Under the pieces are notes generated by a model. It ran no database searches and was not told where the DNA came from. It worked only from the letters and a program-made list of their open reading frames with translations. Below, one piece after another: positions 4,951 through 5,537 of a stretch of 5,537 bases of DNA. Position 1 is the stretch's first letter; each line of letters starts with the position of its first letter. The DNA comes from JAEZFI01 sp044508215 (GTDB lineage: Bacteria; Actinomycetota; Acidimicrobiia; Acidimicrobiales; Microtrichaceae). The stretch is taken from contig JBIQID010000161.1 in the NCBI GenBank assembly GCA_044508215.1, positions 1 to 5,537 on the forward strand, given 5' to 3'. Position numbers and translations under genes: made by a program.

Positions 4951-5537
4951 AGGGAGTGGCGAGAGCAGCTGGGCCCACCCCCCGCTGCGGTACGGCGTGG
5001 CGGGGACGCGCACCGCGGGATGTGAGCACCTGCTGGCCCTCTCGTCCCTCGAGCAGCTCGGGGCCGCCCGCATCGTCGCCGCCAGCGATCCCGTCGACGT
5101 GTTCAGGGAGTGGGCCGCCGAGTGCCTGACGGGCCGCACCGACGTGGCGCTGCACCAGGACCACCGGGAGCTCCTGGCCCGCGACGACCTGGACGCGGTC
5201 GTGGTGGCGACGCCCCACACCCGGCGGGCCGAGGTCCTCGACGACGCCCTCGCCACCGACCTCGCCGTGATGATCGAGCCGCCCACCTGCACCTCGCTCC
5301 TCGAATGCTGGTCGCTCTCCGAGCGTGCAGCCGAGCGCTGGTCGAGGAGGGGTTCGCTCACGTGGGTCGCTGCGGGGCACCGCCACCTGCCGCCGGTCGA
5401 GCGGTTCCTGGGCGCGATCGGCGCAGGCGCGACCGGCGCGCTGCGCAGCGTCACCATCCGCGACCATCGGGGTCCAGTCTGGCCAGTCGAGGAGAGCAGC
5501 CGTCGAAGCCCGACGCACGAGGGCGAAGCGGAGCGGA
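4937..5537 (+). CDS. Gfo/Idh/MocA-family oxidoreductase-like protein, N-terminal part (cut by right edge)
   Basis: The 200 visible residues resemble the NAD(P)-binding half of Gfo/Idh/MocA dehydrogenases, which oxidise sugars, inositols and related polyols. They show a beta1 strand and glycine loop (YGVAGTRTAG, 19-28), then EHLLAL, then beta2 ending in IVAASDP with Asp51. After these come DLDAVVVATPHTRRAEV (84-100) and AVMIEPP (110-116), followed by the start of the second domain. Two landmarks are unusual: the loop has Arg25 where GTG-type loops have glycine, and the usual EKP is EPP, lacking the lysine typical of active members. The start is uncertain. TTG 4937 has GGAGG 4 nt upstream. GTG 4997 would remove beta1. 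GTG 4956, with better SD spacing, is out of frame unless one base is missing in the C-run at 4978-4983. No substrate can be assigned, and an inactive or non-dehydrogenase homologue is possible. Confidence 0.75.
   Translation, partial: MSGGRGSGESSWAHPPLRYGVAGTRTAGCEHLLALSSLEQLGAARIVAASDPVDVFREWAAECLTGRTDVALHQDHRELLARDDLDAVVVATPHTRRAEVLDDALATDLAVMIEPPTCTSLLECWSLSERAAERWSRRGSLTWVAAGHRHLPPVERFLGAIGAGATGALRSVTIRDHRGPVWPVEESSRRSPTHEGEAER

Noticed and set aside
3084..5129. 681-residue plus-strand frame opposite the cyclase
   Set aside because: His/Arg/Asp-rich shadow translation that crosses the N gap. The minus strand encodes a full HAMP-GAF-GGDEF protein.
4718..5518. 266-residue minus-strand frame at the right end
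   Set aside because: It lies antisense to the Gfo/Idh-like gene and its translation has no recognisable domain. The plus-strand reading shows ordered Rossmann-fold strands and motifs.
1..5537. Search for CRISPR arrays, tRNA or rRNA genes, IS elements, toxin-antitoxin or defence genes
   Set aside because: No regularly spaced repeats, cloverleaf-like segments, transposase motifs or terminal inverted repeats seen. All gene-sized stretches are explained by five chromosomal-type genes.

Overview
The window is about 5.5 kb of very GC-rich DNA. It shows G/C-biased third codon positions, GTG/TTG starts, few strong Shine-Dalgarno sites, and a secreted cell-wall peptidase with a long Ala-rich signal peptide. 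This suggests a high-GC actinomycetote. An Acidimicrobiia-like lineage is my best guess, from general gene style only; no marker gene proves it. A run of exactly 100 N (4317-4416) shows that this is a scaffolded draft or metagenome assembly.

Layout: (1) 1-407, minus strand, N-terminal part of a ParA/Soj-type ATPase running off the left edge. (2) 408-535, divergent intergenic region with a perfect 9-bp inverted repeat. (3) 536-1378, plus strand, formamidopyrimidine-DNA glycosylase (mutM/fpg). (4) 1379-1500, intergenic, with a convincing promoter candidate. (5) 1501-2811, plus strand, secreted coiled-coil protein with a C-terminal VanY-type (LAS) D,D-carboxypeptidase domain. (6) 2812-2867, short convergent gap holding a hairpin. 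(7) 2868-4721, minus strand, membrane-bound HAMP-GAF-GGDEF diguanylate cyclase interrupted by the assembly gap. (8) 4722-4936, divergent intergenic region. (9) 4937 to the right edge, plus strand, partial Gfo/Idh/MocA-like protein lacking two usual cofactor-motif residues.

The genes alternate in strand and do not form an operon. They look like separate housekeeping or regulatory units: chromosome partitioning or a related ParA role, repair of oxidised guanine, peptidoglycan trimming, c-di-GMP signalling and a sugar-dehydrogenase-like protein. The one link between units is a near-identical 10-mer, TGTTAC(G/C)GTT. It sits 50-71 bases upstream of both the peptidase and the cyclase and reads as an extended -10 element. 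I see no convincing new multi-gene system. The points most worth a second look are the shared promoter element, a GTNAC direct repeat before the peptidase, the four-cysteine GAF domain, and the degenerate Gfo/Idh motifs.
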